Source: Alcaligenaceae bacterium
GTDB lineage: Bacteria; Pseudomonadota; Gammaproteobacteria; Burkholderiales; Burkholderiaceae_B
Length of the DNA: 64,000 nt
Reading direction: 5' to 3'
Assembly: GCA_013416405.1 (NCBI GenBank)
Contig: JACCET010000004.1
Location: 186,001 to 250,000 of the forward strand
In this document: piece after piece, positions 41,252 to 49,025 of the stretch
Numbering within the stretch: position 1 is the stretch's first letter
Layout: every line of letters begins with the position of its first letter
Translations under genes and position numbers: made by a program
The notes under the pieces: model-generated
The model's database searches: none
What the model saw: only the letters and a program-made list of their open reading frames with translations
Told to the model about the DNA's origin: nothing

Positions 41252-42874
41252 TTGAAAAAGATCAAGCACATAGACCGGCGCCTGGCCGGCTTGCTGGTTC
41301 TGGGCGCGGCGCATGCGCTGTCTTTTGCGCCCGGCCCCTTGCCACACTGGATACTGCCTTTCGTTCAAATATTCACGCTGGCAGTGCTGGCGTTTTTTGT
41401 TTTCAAGGCCAACACAACCGTCCAGGCCGCACTGGGCGGTTTTCTTTTCGGCCTTAGCCACTTCGCGGTCGGTCTGTACTGGCTTTACATCAGCATGCAC
41501 GAGTACGGCGGCATGGCGGCGCCCCTGGCAACTGCGGCGGTGTTGCTGCTCGCAGCCGTCCTGGCCCTGTACATAACGCTGGCATCGGCGCTCACACGGC
41601 TGCTGGCCGGATATCAAGCCCATACCCTGGCCAGTTATCAGCGGCAGGTGCTGCTGGCTGCCGTCTGGGCTTCAAGCTGGACCCTGTTCGAATGGTTGCG
41701 CGGCACGATGTTTACCGGTCTGCCCTGGCTCAACATAGGCTACGCTCACGTTGAAGGCATGCTGGCATCATGGGCGCCTATTCTGGGCGTATACGGCCTG
41801 GCCTGGCTAGCCGCATTTGCCGCCGGTGCCATCGCACTGCTGGCGTGTTCCAAAGACACTGCCAACGATGCCAAAGCCGCAGTAGGCGTAGGCCTGGCCA
41901 TCGTATCGGGCCTGATCGGCATAGCCCTGAGCCATATCAGTTGGTCAGAACCGCAAGGCGAACCCTTGATGGTACGGCTGGTGCAGGGCAATGTACCGCA
42001 ATCAGAAAAATTCGACCCCCAACTGCTGCAGAGCGGACTGAATACCTATCTGGAACTCGCTGCCCTTCCTCCCAGAGAGCCCAACGGCGCCCCCGGACTG
42101 ATCGTCCTGCCCGAAACCGTCATCCCCTTGTTCCAGAACAGGATCGCCCCCCAGGTCTGGCAGCGCTGGCTTACGGTCGCACACGAGCGCAATGCCCAGA
42201 TCCTCATGGGCATTCCCCTGCATGACCGCCACGACAATACCGACCGCTACACCAACAGCGCCATCGCATTTGACGCCAATACGCCTTTGCAGTCACTGAT
42301 CAGCGGCGCCATAGACCTGCGCTACGACAAACACCACCTGGTTCCATTTGGGGAGTTCGCACCCACAGGCTTCCGATGGTTTGTCGACAGCATGCAGATA
42401 CCGCTGGGCGACTTCAATAGAGGGCCAGTCAGACAACCCCTGTTCCCCATCAAAGGCCAGATCATTGCGCCCAACATCTGCTATGAAGACGTCTTCGGAG
42501 AAGAAATCATACAGTCCGTGCGCAACAGCGACGCCGCAGGACCGGGCGCCAATATATTGGTCAACCTGAGCAACCTGGGCTGGTTTGGAGATTCATGGGC
42601 CCTGCGCCAGCACCTGCAGATATCCCGCATGCGCTCGCTGGAAACCGCCCGCCCCATGCTGCGCGCCACCAACACAGGAATGACCGCTGCCATAGATCCC
42701 AACGGCTACGTACGCGCGGCGCTGGAACCGATGAGCAAAGGCGTGCTGGATGTGGAGGTTCAAGGCATGACGGGGCTTACACCCTATGTGCGCTGGGGAA
42801 ACTTGCCTGTGCTGATCGCATCGGTGCTGTTGCTGCTGCTGGGCTTTTCATTCAGAAAAAAGATAAATAGCTAA
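41252..42874 (+). CDS. lnt: Apolipoprotein N-acyltransferase
   Basis: 540 residues. Six or so membrane segments fill the first 215 residues, then a nitrilase domain with the full triad: Glu in VLPETVIPLF, Lys in YDKHHLVPFGEF and Cys in NICYEDVFG. It adds the third acyl chain to lipoproteins in the inner membrane. The start is uncertain. I used the TTG at 41252, 4 bases after the corC stop, because earlier codons lie inside corC. No good ribosome site is seen, so coupling to corC is likely. The 93 bases to tRNA-Ala hold the tRNA promoter. Confidence 0.93.
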   Translation: MKKIKHIDRRLAGLLVLGAAHALSFAPGPLPHWILPFVQIFTLAVLAFFVFKANTTVQAALGGFLFGLSHFAVGLYWLYISMHEYGGMAAPLATAAVLLLAAVLALYITLASALTRLLAGYQAHTLASYQRQVLLAAVWASSWTLFEWLRGTMFTGLPWLNIGYAHVEGMLASWAPILGVYGLAWLAAFAAGAIALLACSKDTANDAKAAVGVGLAIVSGLIGIALSHISWSEPQGEPLMVRLVQGNVPQSEKFDPQLLQSGLNTYLELAALPPREPNGAPGLIVLPETVIPLFQNRIAPQVWQRWLTVAHERNAQILMGIPLHDRHDNTDRYTNSAIAFDANTPLQSLISGAIDLRYDKHHLVPFGEFAPTGFRWFVDSMQIPLGDFNRGPVRQPLFPIKGQIIAPNICYEDVFGEEIIQSVRNSDAAGPGANILVNLSNLGWFGDSWALRQHLQISRMRSLETARPMLRATNTGMTAAIDPNGYVRAALEPMSKGVLDVEVQGMTGLTPYVRWGNLPVLIASVLLLLLGFSFRKKINS

Positions 42875-42910
42875 AAACAAGGTAGAAAAGGGTGCTGACA
42901 AGACTCTGAC

Positions 42911-42939
42911 TTGCACACATTAAAAAAATGGTGCATAAT
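42911..42939 (+). promoter_or_regulatory. Sigma-70 promoter of the tRNA genes
   Basis: TTGCAC (42911-42916) and CATAAT (42934-42939) are separated by exactly 17 bases, and the -10 ends 28 bases before tRNA-Ala. This is close to consensus and suits a stable-RNA operon. Confidence 0.75.
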
Positions 42940-42967
42940 CTCGCTTCTTCGCTAGACAAGCCAGTAC

Positions 42968-43043
<76 letters not shown>

Positions 43044-43130
43044 GTTCTACGAAGAAAAGTCTGTTCGATAACGGCAGATTGCAGTAAACAGCGTGTTAAA
43101 TATGCTATGATACGCAGCTTGTTTTGTCCG

Positions 43131-43206
43131 GTCCCCTTCGTCTAGAGGCCTAGGACACCACCCTTTCACGGTGGGTACAGGGGTTCGAATCCCCTAGGGG
43201 ACGCCA
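43131..43206 (+). tRNA. tRNA-Glu (anticodon TTC)
   Basis: 76 bases with encoded CCA. The acceptor pairs GTCCCCT with AGGGGAC, and the stem CCACC/GGTGG closes CTTTCAC, giving TTC. A TATGAT box lies about 20 bases upstream, but no -35 at suitable spacing was found. Confidence 0.97.
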
Positions 43207-43236
43207 GAAATTCTGGCATAAGTAGTACACCGCTGC

Positions 43237-43313
43237 GGAGCGGTAGTTCAGTTGGTTAGAATACCGGCCTGTCACGCCGGGGGTCGCGGGTTCGAGTCCC
43301 GTCCGCTCCGCCA
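43237..43313 (+). tRNA. tRNA-Asp (anticodon GTC)
   Basis: 77 bases with encoded CCA. The acceptor pairs GGAGCGG with CCGCTCC, and the stem CCGGC/GCCGG closes CTGTCAC, giving GTC. It is last in the array and followed 8 bases later by a terminator. Its 3' end is the boundary with the accessory segment. Confidence 0.97.
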
Positions 43314-43320
43314 AGATTAA

Positions 43321-43362
43321 AAAAGCCTGTTAATTCAATGAATTAACAGGCTTTTGCTTTTT
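43321..43362 (+). terminator. Terminator of the tRNA array
   Basis: A perfect 16-bp stem (43321-43336 with 43340-43355) and a 3-base loop are followed by GCTTTTT. The A-run on the left side makes it usable in both directions. Confidence 0.92.
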
Positions 43363-43447
43363 AGGGTGATAGCAAATTTGGTAGCAACGCAGAGATTCCC
43401 TACCGGACTTGGCGGAAACGCCTCTAGAGCACCCGTCCTTGGAAGAT
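43363..43447. other. Noncoding junction after the tRNA array
   Basis: No gene is seen. It contains TTTGGTAGCAACGC, reminiscent of sequence next to tRNA-integrated elements, and a small GGCG-GAAA-CGCC hairpin at 43411-43422. No copy of the tRNA-Asp 3' end was found elsewhere in the window, so integration is only suspected. Confidence 0.3.
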
Positions 43448-44347
43448 TTACAGTTGGGTTTCACGCCCTGACAAATTCTTCAAGTAGTCGATGAGCCATC
43501 TTCCCGCTGGCCCAGGTGGCGCCGACGCCCGGTAACAAGCAGACATGGTTAATGCGAAATCATCGCGCACATTCAGGAGCATCAGGCCTCCCAAGGCGAT
43601 GTCGGACGCCACCATGTGATAAGGCATGCTACCCCAGCCTACGCCATCCTTGAGGAAGGCGTGCTTGGTTGAAAGGTCTGCCAACCGCCACGTCAACGGG
43701 GACAGGACGCCGTAGTCTTTGCCGGACATCAGACTCGATCGGTCGGTAAGCACGAGTTGCACATGCTTGGCCAGTTCGCGCTTGGGTATCCGGCCACGAA
43801 ATTTGGCCAGTGGATGCTGCGGTGACGCCACCATGACCAAGGGAATCTCGTTCAGGCGTTCGCTGACCAGTGAGGGAAACTCGACAGGCAGCGATGCCAG
43901 AACGCCCAAACTGCAACGTTCGTCCAGCACGGGCTGGTATGCCGCGCCCAATCCCTCCACAAACAGCCGTAGTGGGGTCAGCGGAAACCGTTCCGCGAAC
44001 GCCTTTGCCGCCGCAGCGATGGTGGTGGTCGGGAAAAATACATCGACGACTACCGACAATTCCGCTTCAAGCCCTCCGGCCATGAGCTTGGCGCGCGCCT
44101 TCAGTGTATTGACCCCGGACACGATATTGCGTGCATCGGCGAGCAACAACATGCCCTCGGGCGTGAGCTTCGGAGAGCGTGCCGTGCGATCAAACAGCAC
44201 GACGCCGAGTTGCGCCTCCAGGCCGCCGATCCACCCACTTACCGCCGACTGCACGCGATAGAGCTTGCGTCCCGCAGCCGAGAAGCTGCCCTCATCTACT
44301 GCCGCGATAAAGGCCCTGATTTGGTCCAGCGAAACACCGTCCAGCAT
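43448..44347 (-). CDS. LysR-family transcriptional regulator
   Basis: 299 residues. The helix-turn-helix (LDQIRAFIAAVDEGSFSAAGRKL, then QSAVSGWIGGLEAQLG) occupies residues 5-65, and the effector domain has typical strand spacing to about residue 290. The ATG at 44347 gives the usual short N-terminus; one 15 bases upstream is possible. It is divergent from the NADP-oxidoreductase gene with an inverted repeat between them, so that gene is the likely target. Confidence 0.9.
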   Translation of the reverse strand: MLDGVSLDQIRAFIAAVDEGSFSAAGRKLYRVQSAVSGWIGGLEAQLGVVLFDRTARSPKLTPEGMLLLADARNIVSGVNTLKARAKLMAGGLEAELSVVVDVFFPTTTIAAAAKAFAERFPLTPLRLFVEGLGAAYQPVLDERCSLGVLASLPVEFPSLVSERLNEIPLVMVASPQHPLAKFRGRIPKRELAKHVQLVLTDRSSLMSGKDYGVLSPLTWRLADLSTKHAFLKDGVGWGSMPYHMVASDIALGGLMLLNVRDDFALTMSACYRASAPPGPAGRWLIDYLKNLSGRETQL

Positions 44348-44376
44348 AGCAATCCATCTCAAATTCAGATAGCTAA

Positions 44377-44403
44377 AATCTTATTTTATCGTCTTTTAAG
44401 ATT
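44377..44403. promoter_or_regulatory. AT-rich inverted repeat, candidate LysR operator
   Basis: Arms AATCTTA (44377-44383) and TAAGATT (44397-44403) are separated by 13 bases, in the divergent lysR/oxidoreductase gap, just 30 bases from the lysR start. The spacing and AT content suit a LysR autoregulatory site. Binding is inferred. Confidence 0.5.
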
Positions 44404-44537
44404 AAACGGGAAGCCCTATATTGGTTCCAATCTCACCATAAAAGCATCGACATGAACCTTCCAGAAATTGATTCCGATGTCCTTGGCGCAGCTGCGGGTC
44501 GCCTCCCGCTTCCATACACATCACTTGGAGAACACTC

Positions 44538-45152
44538 ATGAACACTCAATACAGTATCTTAGGGTCCGGCCCTGTTGGCAGGACGTTGGCAGGCCTTTTC
44601 GCGAGGGCCGGAATCGATGTGCAGATTGCCAACTCGCGTGGGCCAGAATCTCTGGCGGCAATCACTGCCGAGCTGGGACGACACGTGGTTCCGGCCACGC
44701 TGGAGCATGCACTCGAAGCGGACATCATGTTCCTTGCGGTCGGATTCATGCAGGTCGAGTCCGTGGCGATGAAGCTCCCCGACTGGACCGGCAAGATCGT
44801 GGTTGACGTGACCAACGCCCTGCAGCCGGCCGAGGTAGGGGAAACGAAACTGCGCGGCCTCCTGTCTTCCGAGATCAATGCAGGCTTCATGCCAGGAGCA
44901 AAGCTGGTCAAAGCCTTCAATCACCTGCCTGTGCATCGGCTTGGGACGAATCCCCCGGCTAGCGGCCAGCGCCAGGTGGTCTTCGTATCAAGCAATGACG
45001 CGGATGCCAGCACAACGATCGCAGCGCTTGTCGCGCGACTCGGCTTCGCTTCGGTTGAACTCGGAAGGCTCGATCAGGGCGGTGCAGCCCTGCACGTTCC
45101 GGACGGCAAGCAGGGCGGACTTCTGTTTCAGAACCTGGTAAAGCTCGATTAG
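44538..45152 (+). CDS. NADP oxidoreductase, F420-dependent reductase-like
   Basis: 204 residues, a compact Rossmann protein. The dinucleotide loop SILGSGPVGRTLAGLF opens the chain, NSRGP follows as the usual NADP-phosphate contact, and VVDVTNALQ and KAFNHLP match the NADPH:F420 reductase-like (F420_oxidored) family. Betaproteobacteria rarely make F420, so the partner is probably another cofactor or small substrate. It is divergent from the lysR gene, and just downstream is a broken SDR gene. Confidence 0.82.
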   Translation: MNTQYSILGSGPVGRTLAGLFARAGIDVQIANSRGPESLAAITAELGRHVVPATLEHALEADIMFLAVGFMQVESVAMKLPDWTGKIVVDVTNALQPAEVGETKLRGLLSSEINAGFMPGAKLVKAFNHLPVHRLGTNPPASGQRQVVFVSSNDADASTTIAALVARLGFASVELGRLDQGGAALHVPDGKQGGLLFQNLVKLD

Positions 45153-45240
45153 TGAAGAAACCATGAATGAGCAACGAGCGGGCTCCGGGGATACGGTGCG
45201 CGCTACATGAACATTGAAAACAACAGAAGTGAGGTTTATC

Positions 45241-45498
45241 ATGATTATTGATCTGAGAGGACGAAAAGCCATCGTTACTGGCAGTACCGCTGGCATCGGC
45301 CGGGCGGTTGCGGAGTTGTCGCGCAGGTGGCGGACACCGACATTCTGATCAACAATCTTGGCACGGCCAAGCCGAAACCTTTCCTTGAACTCACCGACAG
45401 TGACTGACATGGTCATCTATGTTTGCTCGGAGCAAGCTTCCGCCACGACGGGCGCGGCCCTGCGTGTTGATGGCGGCGTGCTGCAACAGATTGCTTAG
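45241..45498 (+). pseudogene. Short-chain dehydrogenase/reductase remnant with internal deletions
   Basis: Three pieces of one SDR are visible. An N-terminal piece from ATG 45241 has the cofactor motif in AIVTGSTAGIGRAVAE. A shifted-frame middle piece has DTDILINNLGTAKPKPF. A C-terminal piece ending at 45498 has YVCSEQASATTGAALRVDGG. The normal protein is about 260 residues; only about 85 codons remain, and the catalytic Ser-Tyr-Lys segment is gone. The N-terminal frame stops within 40 codons. The flanks (45153-45240 and 45499-45614) hold no convincing gene. Confidence 0.88.
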
Positions 45499-45614
45499 GG
45501 CAACGATGGGCCGACTCGAAAAGGAACTCCGCTACGACCAGATAGAACAGGTCCGCGAATCTGCCACCAGGTTGCCATTTTCACACACGTTGTGCTAGAT
45601 CTGAGCGATAAATC

Positions 45615-46595
45615 ATGAAACTCCGCCCGCTTTGCCTATGTTCCTCTATCTTCGCAGCGGCATCTGACCGCTGCGCAGTACCCTCAGAGCCAACCATTGC
45701 TAACTCCATAACACCAATGCTACGCGCGCAGGCGCCCGGCTTTTATCGGATGGCGCTTGGCGATTTTGTTGTGACGGCGCTGTCCGACGGTACCGTTTCC
45801 CTCGCACTCGACAAAATTCTGAACAACATCACGCAAGCGCAGATCCAAGCGTTGATAACGCGCAATTTTCAATCGTTGCCTGTCGAAGTATCGATCAATG
45901 CTTTTCTAATCGATACCGGGACTCGCGTCGTGTTGGTAGATACCGGCGCTGGAGAGCTGTTCGCATCACGAGGTGGAGGAGGACAACTGCTCGCCAACCT
46001 TCGCGCAGCAGGTTATCAGCCAGGGCAGATCAACGATGTGTTATTAACCCATGTGCATGCTGATCACTCAGGCGGGTTGATGATCGATGAAAAAATAGTA
46101 TTTCCCAACGCGCTCGTTCACGTGCATCAGGCCGAACTCGATCATTGGTCTGACGCTCAGGCCGAGGCAAACGCGCCAGCGCATCAGCAGCATTCTTTTG
46201 CACAGGGGCGCGCATCGATGGCGCCCTACCATATCTCTGGCAAGGTGGCGCCCTTCAATGGCGCAACCGAACTTTTTCCCGGGATTCGAACTATTGAGGC
46301 GCCGGGCCACACACCAGGCCACACCTTTTATTCGGTGGAAAGCAAAGGGCAGACGCTGGTCATATGGGGCGATACGGTTCATTTTGCCCCGATCCAGCTT
46401 GCCGACCCGTCCGTTACCATTCAGTTCGACAGCGATGCCGAGCGCGCGCGGACGCAACGCGAAACGGCTTTGGCCGACGCGGCGCGACAAAGATACATGG
46501 TTGCCGCAGCGCACATTTCTTTCCCGGGACTCGGCCATGTTCGACATACGGGAACGGAGTATGAGTGGATACCGGTGAACTACAGCGCCGCTTAA
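45615..46595 (+). CDS. MBL-fold metallo-hydrolase, probably secreted
   Basis: 326 residues. The metal motif HxHxDH is present as THVHADHSGG near residue 146, with further ligands in PGHTPGHTFY and IWGDTVHF, so a two-metal site looks intact. The opening APGFYRMALGDFVVTALSDGT is common to a periplasmic subgroup that includes lactonase-like enzymes. The first 35 residues are an irregular, Cys-rich leader with a weak hydrophobic core, not a clean signal peptide. The substrate is unknown. Confidence 0.85.
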   Translation: MKLRPLCLCSSIFAAASDRCAVPSEPTIANSITPMLRAQAPGFYRMALGDFVVTALSDGTVSLALDKILNNITQAQIQALITRNFQSLPVEVSINAFLIDTGTRVVLVDTGAGELFASRGGGGQLLANLRAAGYQPGQINDVLLTHVHADHSGGLMIDEKIVFPNALVHVHQAELDHWSDAQAEANAPAHQQHSFAQGRASMAPYHISGKVAPFNGATELFPGIRTIEAPGHTPGHTFYSVESKGQTLVIWGDTVHFAPIQLADPSVTIQFDSDAERARTQRETALADAARQRYMVAAAHISFPGLGHVRHTGTEYEWIPVNYSAA

Positions 46596-46631
46596 TTCTT
46601 TGTTGTCGCTGTACTTACTCCCGGTTGCCCG

Positions 46632-46697
46632 GTCAGCATCTACAAGCACGCACCTGAGCTGGGTGAGCATACTCAGGAAATACTGGATGAAATCAAG
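46632..46697 (+). pseudogene. Possible CaiB/BaiF CoA-transferase C-terminal remnant
   Basis: In one frame this stretch reads APELGEHTQEILDEI, which matches the typical last residues of CaiB/BaiF (class III) CoA-transferases (LGEHTxEVL). No upstream part of such a gene exists; the MBL gene stop lies only about 35 bases before it. If real, it is a scar of a deleted gene. The match is short, so chance cannot be excluded. Confidence 0.4.
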
Positions 46698-46701
46698 CCG
46701 C

Positions 46702-47421
46702 CTAGTCCCGGTGATACGTCACGAACTCGTCCAGCCCCATGCGTGAAGGCTGGAATTGATTGACCACATTCGTGGTGTCTTCGTACCCCAACGACAGGCC
46801 GCACACCAGAATCTTGTCATCCGCTATGTTCAGATGTTTTCTGATGATGCGCGGATAATTCACCAGCGCCGCCTGAGGGCAGGTATGCAGCCCGCAGCCG
46901 CGCGCCGCCACCATGATGCTCTGCAGGAACATGCCATAGTCCAGCCAGCTGCCGGTCTCCAGGTCATTGTCCATCGTGAAGATCATGACCACGGGCGCAT
47001 CGAAGAATTCGAAGTTCCTGCCGTGCTGGCGGGCTGTTGCCTCGTGATCGCCTTTGGTGATATTCAACAGGCCGTACAGTCCCCAGCCAGTAGCCCGGCG
47101 CCGCTCTATATAAGGGCTGCGCCACTTCACAGGATAGTATTGATACTCTCGTTCCTCGGGAGTCTTTTGCTGATGGGCGACCAGCAGATCGGCAGACAGG
47201 CGGTCGCGCGCCTTGCCGGTAATCACATGAACCTGCCAGGGCTGAATATTGCTGCCGCTGGGGGCCATGCCGGCCGTCAGCAACAGCTCGTCGATCAAGG
47301 CCGGATCAACGGGCTTGGGTAAAAAAGCACGCGTGCTTTTTCTTGATGTAATCGCATGTTTGACCGTTTGGAATGTCTGGTCTGCGGAGGCGTCCGTAGC
47401 GGGTCTTGTGTCCATTTTCAC
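46702..47421 (-). CDS. Nitroreductase-family flavoprotein
   Basis: 239 residues. The FMN-binding opening SRKSTRAFLPKPV, the MAPSGSNIQPWQVHVITG segment, and the C-terminal LVCGLSLGYED are typical of the nitroreductase (NfsB/RdxA-like) family, which reduces nitro compounds or quinones with NAD(P)H. The chain carries an insertion near residues 85-110 (YYPVKWRSPYIERRRATGWG) common to a larger subgroup. The native substrate is unknown. A second in-frame ATG lies at 47415. It is probably a separate unit from the PepSY gene. Confidence 0.88.
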   Translation of the reverse strand: MKMDTRPATDASADQTFQTVKHAITSRKSTRAFLPKPVDPALIDELLLTAGMAPSGSNIQPWQVHVITGKARDRLSADLLVAHQQKTPEEREYQYYPVKWRSPYIERRRATGWGLYGLLNITKGDHEATARQHGRNFEFFDAPVVMIFTMDNDLETGSWLDYGMFLQSIMVAARGCGLHTCPQAALVNYPRIIRKHLNIADDKILVCGLSLGYEDTTNVVNQFQPSRMGLDEFVTYHRD

Positions 47422-47493
47422 GATATCCTAGGGCTGAATCTATGCATTGGTGTTCCTAACAATAACAAAGAACACCCGGCTCCGCAGCCATCT

Positions 47494-49008
47494 TCACTTC
47501 AGTGCCTTCACCCACAAACGCAGTCGCACATAGGCAATCACTACGCCAGTCACCGACACCAGCAGGCCTCCTAAACTCAACAGTATCAGGACGACATCGC
47601 GCCAGGCCGTCGTCGACAGCATCGCAGGGGTGTCCCAGCTATGCAGGAAATTGAACAGCCAGCGCCCGATCCGCTGTCTATGGTCAAGAGAGGCAGCTAA
47701 ATCTCCTGTATGCAGGTCTATATAAACCCGGGTCTGGCCAGGATCGTCAAAATCCAGTCGCAGAGCGGGCAAACGGCGTTCTATTGCACCATTCATGGCC
47801 TCGGGCTGGCGTCCATAGTAGTAGCTGTCGTATTGCGTCATAAGCTGGCTGTCCACTATCGGATACGGCAATAGCTGAGCAGCTGCTTTCAAGATATCAG
47901 CCTCTTGCCAGCGGTCGCGTATCTGCAGCCCGCCTGCCCCGTCATCCATGACCAGGCGCGAGTCGCCCGCAGCATTGCGCGCCAGTATGTAAGGCCGCCC
48001 TTTCAGCCTGCGCCATTCCATTTCAACCACAGCAAAGTCTTGCTGGCGCAAGCTTGCAATGACGCCTCGCATGTCGCCCAGCATACCTCCCGCCCCGGGT
48101 GCACCGCCGTAGTAAAGCATCGTGATGGGGCGTTCTCCCGCTGCGCTGAAGACGCTCAGCGGATTCATGGACATCAGACCGCTGAAGATCCAGGTGAAAA
48201 CAAAACCCGAGAAAAGCAGGCCGGCGATATGATGCCAGCGCATCCATGGCGCGCGATACGGTGTCCTGGATCCGGTCTTGTAATGTCCATTGAAGCGCCA
48301 GCGTCGCAGCCCCACGTATATGCCCGTCAGGGCACTGACCGTCCCGACGGCGGACAACACAATGACCAGCCAGCTCCAGACCGGATCACTCGATTGAAAT
48401 CGGAATATGTATAGCCAATGCAACCACGCTCCCACGTAGTTCCAGCGCTGCTGCGATAGTGGCGCATCCATCACGACCTGGCCTGTGGTCGATGACACAT
48501 ATAGTGTCGCAGGCTGCTCACCTTGCATCTGCACCACATGCAGCGGTCTGTGCGCATTCAACCTGCCTGAGTGCGTCCAGCGATCTTCGTTCACAAGCCC
48601 GTCGTAGCTAGCCGTGGCGGTTGGCATGAAGGACAGTGCTTCGTCCTGTGCCGCCTGCGCATCTACGTCGCTGACCAGCCTGCTCGTGCGGGCATCGATC
48701 ACGCGATAGGCCCCGCCGTGATCCCGGATTAGGAAGTGCGCTTGCCCACGTATCGAGGTCAGCGTCATGGACTGCGCCGGCAATTTCACCCCACTGCTCG
48801 CCAGTGCCGCATCCAGCGGCAGACAGCATTGCTCAGCACTCAATGCTGGCAGCGCTCCAAGGCGTTCCCAAGGGGTTAACTTGGGGTAGCCCACATAGAG
48901 CATCACTATCCCACTGACAAACCACAAGACCATCAGCAGGCACCCGCCCACCCCCGTCCAGCGATGCACCAGATAGGTCAGGCGCCGGGCACGTGCTCCA
49001 ACAGACAT
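47494..49008 (-). CDS. PepSY-associated transmembrane protein
   Basis: 504 residues. Four membrane segments are visible (about 20-42, 210-235, 265-290 and 470-495), with two periplasmic PepSY-like regions between them and histidines at the ends of helices (LVHRWTG, WLHWLY, MRWHHIAGL, FNFLHSWD). This PepSY_TM type often accompanies siderophore receptors and has been linked to reductive metal release. A GGGGGAAG site precedes the ATG. It follows the TonB receptor by 17 bases and is surely co-transcribed. Confidence 0.88.
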   Translation of the reverse strand: MSVGARARRLTYLVHRWTGVGGCLLMVLWFVSGIVMLYVGYPKLTPWERLGALPALSAEQCCLPLDAALASSGVKLPAQSMTLTSIRGQAHFLIRDHGGAYRVIDARTSRLVSDVDAQAAQDEALSFMPTATASYDGLVNEDRWTHSGRLNAHRPLHVVQMQGEQPATLYVSSTTGQVVMDAPLSQQRWNYVGAWLHWLYIFRFQSSDPVWSWLVIVLSAVGTVSALTGIYVGLRRWRFNGHYKTGSRTPYRAPWMRWHHIAGLLFSGFVFTWIFSGLMSMNPLSVFSAAGERPITMLYYGGAPGAGGMLGDMRGVIASLRQQDFAVVEMEWRRLKGRPYILARNAAGDSRLVMDDGAGGLQIRDRWQEADILKAAAQLLPYPIVDSQLMTQYDSYYYGRQPEAMNGAIERRLPALRLDFDDPGQTRVYIDLHTGDLAASLDHRQRIGRWLFNFLHSWDTPAMLSTTAWRDVVLILLSLGGLLVSVTGVVIAYVRLRLWVKALK

Positions 49009-49025
49009 GCGTCTTCCCCCTCTGG

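Noticed and set aside
43081-43111. Separate promoter before tRNA-Glu
   Set aside because: A TATGAT box is present, but the nearest TTGCAG is 21 bases away, too far for normal spacing; the promoter before tRNA-Ala is sufficient.
43237-43447. tRNA-Asp 3' end as a proven attachment site
   Set aside because: No second copy of the tRNA 3' end and no integrase gene are present in the window, so only a suspicion is recorded.
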